Below, piece by piece: positions 62,070 to 64,000 of a stretch of 64,000 nt of DNA. The notes under the pieces were generated by a model. The model searched no databases. It was not told where the DNA came from and saw nothing but the letters and a program-made list of their open reading frames with translations. Origin of the DNA: Candidatus Jordarchaeales archaeon (GTDB taxonomy: Archaea > Asgardarchaeota > Jordiarchaeia > Jordiarchaeales > Freyrarchaeaceae); assembly GCA_038889235.1 (NCBI GenBank), contig JAWAHN010000001.1:846852-910851 (forward strand), given 5' to 3'. Position numbers and translations under genes: made by a program. The number at the start of each line of letters is the position of its first letter. Position 1 is the first letter of the stretch.

Positions 62070-63119
62070 CTAGTGTGCTATTAGCTCGTCTTGACAGTAA
62101 AGTTTCCATTCTAACTTGCATTGGCAATCGACAATTTCTAGTTGCCTGACATCCTGGGTTACTGAGAAATGTCTTAAAGCCGCATCCACCTGCCTGTCAC
62201 ACGCTCCGCAGTTATGTGGCCCTCTGGGGCGACCTGAAGCTGTAGGAGTACAAATTATCGTGGTTTTCGTTTTTCCATGTATGTCGAGTATTATCTTTGT
62301 CAAAGACCAAAGCCACGGGGGTCTGTATTCTCCTCTTTCCCATAGGAGTTCCAAGAATGTTCCTTTATGCACAGTGCAGGGGTTTAGCGATACGACGTCA
62401 ACCCCCATTTTCGACAAATGCATGATGGATTTCTCTGTGTCGATCACGGCTTCAACCTCTTTTAAGAACGGGGGTTTAACCAAGAGATAAACTTTGACCC
62501 TAACTCCTAGACTCTTCAACGTTTGCAGAGCAGAGTTGAAGTCTTCAAGAGTAAAACCCTTATTCATAAGCGCTCTGATATTGTCGTTCACGGTTTCTAG
62601 CCCTATAGCTACGGTCAACGTTTTTCCTTCGAGAGCTTTAACCGAGTTACTTATTGTTTCTTCCCTTACGAATTCAGGCCGAGTTTCAACTATTACTTCC
62701 TCTATTTTGTCTTCTTTAGAAATAATGCGAAATATTTCATTTCTCACTTGTTCAGGAACTTCCCTTTCATCGAAGAAACTTCCAGACGTGAATATTTTGA
62801 CACTTACGGGAGGGGTTAGAGGCACTATTTTTTCGTAAGCCGCTTTGAACTGTTTTATGAGGAAGTCGGGTGGTAGGGGGGAGCGCGCGCCGTCGTATAT
62901 GTAGCCGCACATGGCGCAACCACCGGACGTAATAGCCCAATGGCACCCCAACGTTGGCAGGATAACTACAAGGGCATGACCTGGTTTTTCGAGGACGCGA
63001 TCTGGCTCCACCCAAAACCTCGGAGCCACTGCGTCAATTGATTTCCTGGATGAAAGGTGCTCTTCTCTTAACCTAGAGGAGTAGTGCGAAACGATATTGC
63101 TTATGTTTTTAACGTTCAT
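62070..63119 (-). CDS. Radical SAM enzyme of archaeosine synthesis (RaSEA)
   Basis: Partner of ArcS; converts the Lys adduct of preQ0-tRNA into archaeosine. The Cys cluster is CHWAITSGGCAMCGYIYDG, an unusual CX8CX2C spacing typical for this family. Also seen are KIFTSGSFFDEREVP, EVIVETRPEFV, TVAIGLETVNDNIR and the C-terminal Cys-rich end HNCGACDRQVDAALRHFS with DCQCKLEW. It is 349 residues. Its ATG lies inside the end of the arcS gene, so the two are coupled. Confidence 0.92.
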   Translation of the reverse strand: MNVKNISNIVSHYSSRLREEHLSSRKSIDAVAPRFWVEPDRVLEKPGHALVVILPTLGCHWAITSGGCAMCGYIYDGARSPLPPDFLIKQFKAAYEKIVPLTPPVSVKIFTSGSFFDEREVPEQVRNEIFRIISKEDKIEEVIVETRPEFVREETISNSVKALEGKTLTVAIGLETVNDNIRALMNKGFTLEDFNSALQTLKSLGVRVKVYLLVKPPFLKEVEAVIDTEKSIMHLSKMGVDVVSLNPCTVHKGTFLELLWERGEYRPPWLWSLTKIILDIHGKTKTTIICTPTASGRPRGPHNCGACDRQVDAALRHFSVTQDVRQLEIVDCQCKLEWKLYCQDELIAH

Positions 63120-64000
63120 TAGAGTCCCTCTTTTTAGTGAATTTTAGCTTTACAGCTACGCCGCGGCTAAGCTTAAGCATTTCTTCCCCATTTAGAACGG
63201 CTTCACCGATACCAATTAACTCTTTGGACGAGCTTACAACAAAGACTATATCGCCGGGCCTTATTTGAGGATCGGCGTCTTCCACCCCGGGAACCATCAC
63301 CGATGAACCTTTAACGTATTCGCCCTTGAATATAACCCAGTGGCTGAAATGTGCAAGCCGCTTCCCCCCCTCAAGTGTTGGTACAATGAACCCTGTTGAG
63401 GGAGATATACTAGCCAGTAAAATCCCTTTTTCGTAAAGAAGTTTTTCTTGTCCCGTCTTAACCATAGCGGACTCGGAAAGCAACATTTCTCCTGCCCCAA
63501 GTCCAAATTGGTAGTCTGCTGTTTTCTTGAAAACTTCCTTTAAGTAGTCTATTTCTCCTTGGTTTTGTGAAAAGCGTGAAAGAATCTTCTTTAAAGAAGA
63601 CAACGAAGAAGAACTGGTAAGGTCTCCTTCCACTTCTGTGTATATTATGTCCCTTCCAGCTAGTTCGCCTGCCTTTTTACAGGCTTGCAGGTATCCACCG
63701 TCAAGGTGCGCTACTACTGGACAGTCGTCAGGAAATTTGTTTAAGTAATTTGCAATGCACTCTGCGGTGATTCTTATCTCTTCTTGATCCCAGTCTCCGG
63801 TCACTGGGACATCGTAGTGTGCTGCTGGGTACACTTCTTCGAGTTCCCGCGGAACTAGTCCAAGGGGGGACGTCACTATGCCTTCACATACCCCTTTAAC
63901 TCCCGACTCAGTTATAATTTTCCTGAAAAGTCTGTGGGACGGCGAGCGAGAATAAGGTTTTCTCGCAGAGCAAGGTAGGAGGAGAACGAGGGTAACATTT
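63109..64000 (-). CDS. arcS: Archaeosine synthase ArcS, cut by the window edge
   Basis: Adds lysine to preQ0 at position 15 of tRNA, making the substrate for RaSEA. The frame is open to base 64000, reading LLLPCSARKPYSRSRS-like sequence (LLPCSARKPYS, SPSHRLF), then GIVTSPLGLVPRELEEVYPA, YDVPVTGDWDQEE and VVAHLDGGYLQACKKAG. The C-terminal PUA domain follows (GSSVMVPGVEDADPQIRPGD, GIGEAVLNGEEM). An internal GTG at 63876 is not the real start, because conserved sequence continues upstream of it. The N-terminal part lies outside the window. Confidence 0.92.
   Translation of the reverse strand, partial: NVTLVLLLPCSARKPYSRSPSHRLFRKIITESGVKGVCEGIVTSPLGLVPRELEEVYPAAHYDVPVTGDWDQEEIRITAECIANYLNKFPDDCPVVAHLDGGYLQACKKAGELAGRDIIYTEVEGDLTSSSSLSSLKKILSRFSQNQGEIDYLKEVFKKTADYQFGLGAGEMLLSESAMVKTGQEKLLYEKGILLASISPSTGFIVPTLEGGKRLAHFSHWVIFKGEYVKGSSVMVPGVEDADPQIRPGDIVFVVSSSKELIGIGEAVLNGEEMLKLSRGVAVKLKFTKKRDSNER

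Overview
The window is archaeal. Rpo4, Rpo7 and Spt4, aIF1A, aIF2 beta and gamma, EF-1A, deoxyhypusine synthase, archaeosine enzymes, TiaS, an Orc1/Cdc6-like ATPase, RNase P RNA of archaeal type and bulge-helix-bulge (BHB) introns all point the same way. FwdA, FwdC and Mch show a tetrahydromethanopterin C1 pathway, so the source is a methanogen or a relative that kept that pathway. Several introns in one tRNA, non-canonical intron positions and an Arf-like GTPase suggest a TACK-type or other deep, probably thermophilic, lineage. The lineage is inference; no 16S rRNA is present to settle it.

Layout. 1-3.2 kb (minus): aIF2 gamma, PIN nuclease, Rpo7, Spt4, dephospho-CoA kinase. 3.2-4.6 kb: gene-poor and A-rich. 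4.6-7.5 kb (plus): EF-1A, a small repressor-like protein, AroD, L10e. 7.5-9.2 kb: Dcd and an unknown protein. 9.6-11.6 kb: a methyltransferase/ATP-grasp fusion. 11.6-21 kb (minus): a long translation and RNA-modification array (THUMP and SPOUT methyltransferases, DRG GTPase, Mtq2-like, KsgA, DUF655, Rpo4, L21e, NMD3, DUF424, aIF2 beta, OB-fold protein, TatD-like). 21-26 kb: CutA, nucleotidyltransferase, radical SAM protein, Arf-like GTPase, AtpF, PyrI and PyrB. 26-30 kb: Lhr and its phosphoesterase. 30-38 kb (plus): SWIM protein, AbrB-PhoU regulator, fwdA-fwdC-mch, FAD oxidoreductase, deoxyhypusine synthase. 38-44 kb: TiaS, Tsr3, RNase P RNA, NIP7-like and Nop2-like proteins, membrane proteins, a large structured RNA, aIF1A. 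44-47 kb: a giant surface protein. 47.3-50.4 kb: a lone 23S rRNA. 50.5-52.6 kb: GspF-like protein, wHTH regulator, Orc1/Cdc6-like ATPase. 52.8-59.8 kb: a compact histidine operon. 59.8-64 kb: IlvE, two intron-bearing tRNAs, gamma-carbonic anhydrase-like protein and the archaeosine pair, with ArcS cut by the window edge.

Most striking. (1) The aIF2 gamma gene is broken in its GTP-binding P-loop by two tiny introns of 33 and 29 nt around a 16-nt exon. Both fold as BHB motifs, and removing them restores a perfect GHVDHGKTT. (2) A tRNA with anticodon CAT seems to carry four introns, and its neighbour tRNA-Thr has a 14-nt intron at 32/33. (3) Two housekeeping genes, deoxyhypusine synthase and the Nop2-like methyltransferase, are each split by one extra base at the same kind of site (TTT followed by CGG or CGA), which resembles +1 ribosomal frameshifting. 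(4) A highly structured RNA of about 300 nt stands alone upstream of aIF1A and may be related to HEARO/IscB omega RNAs.
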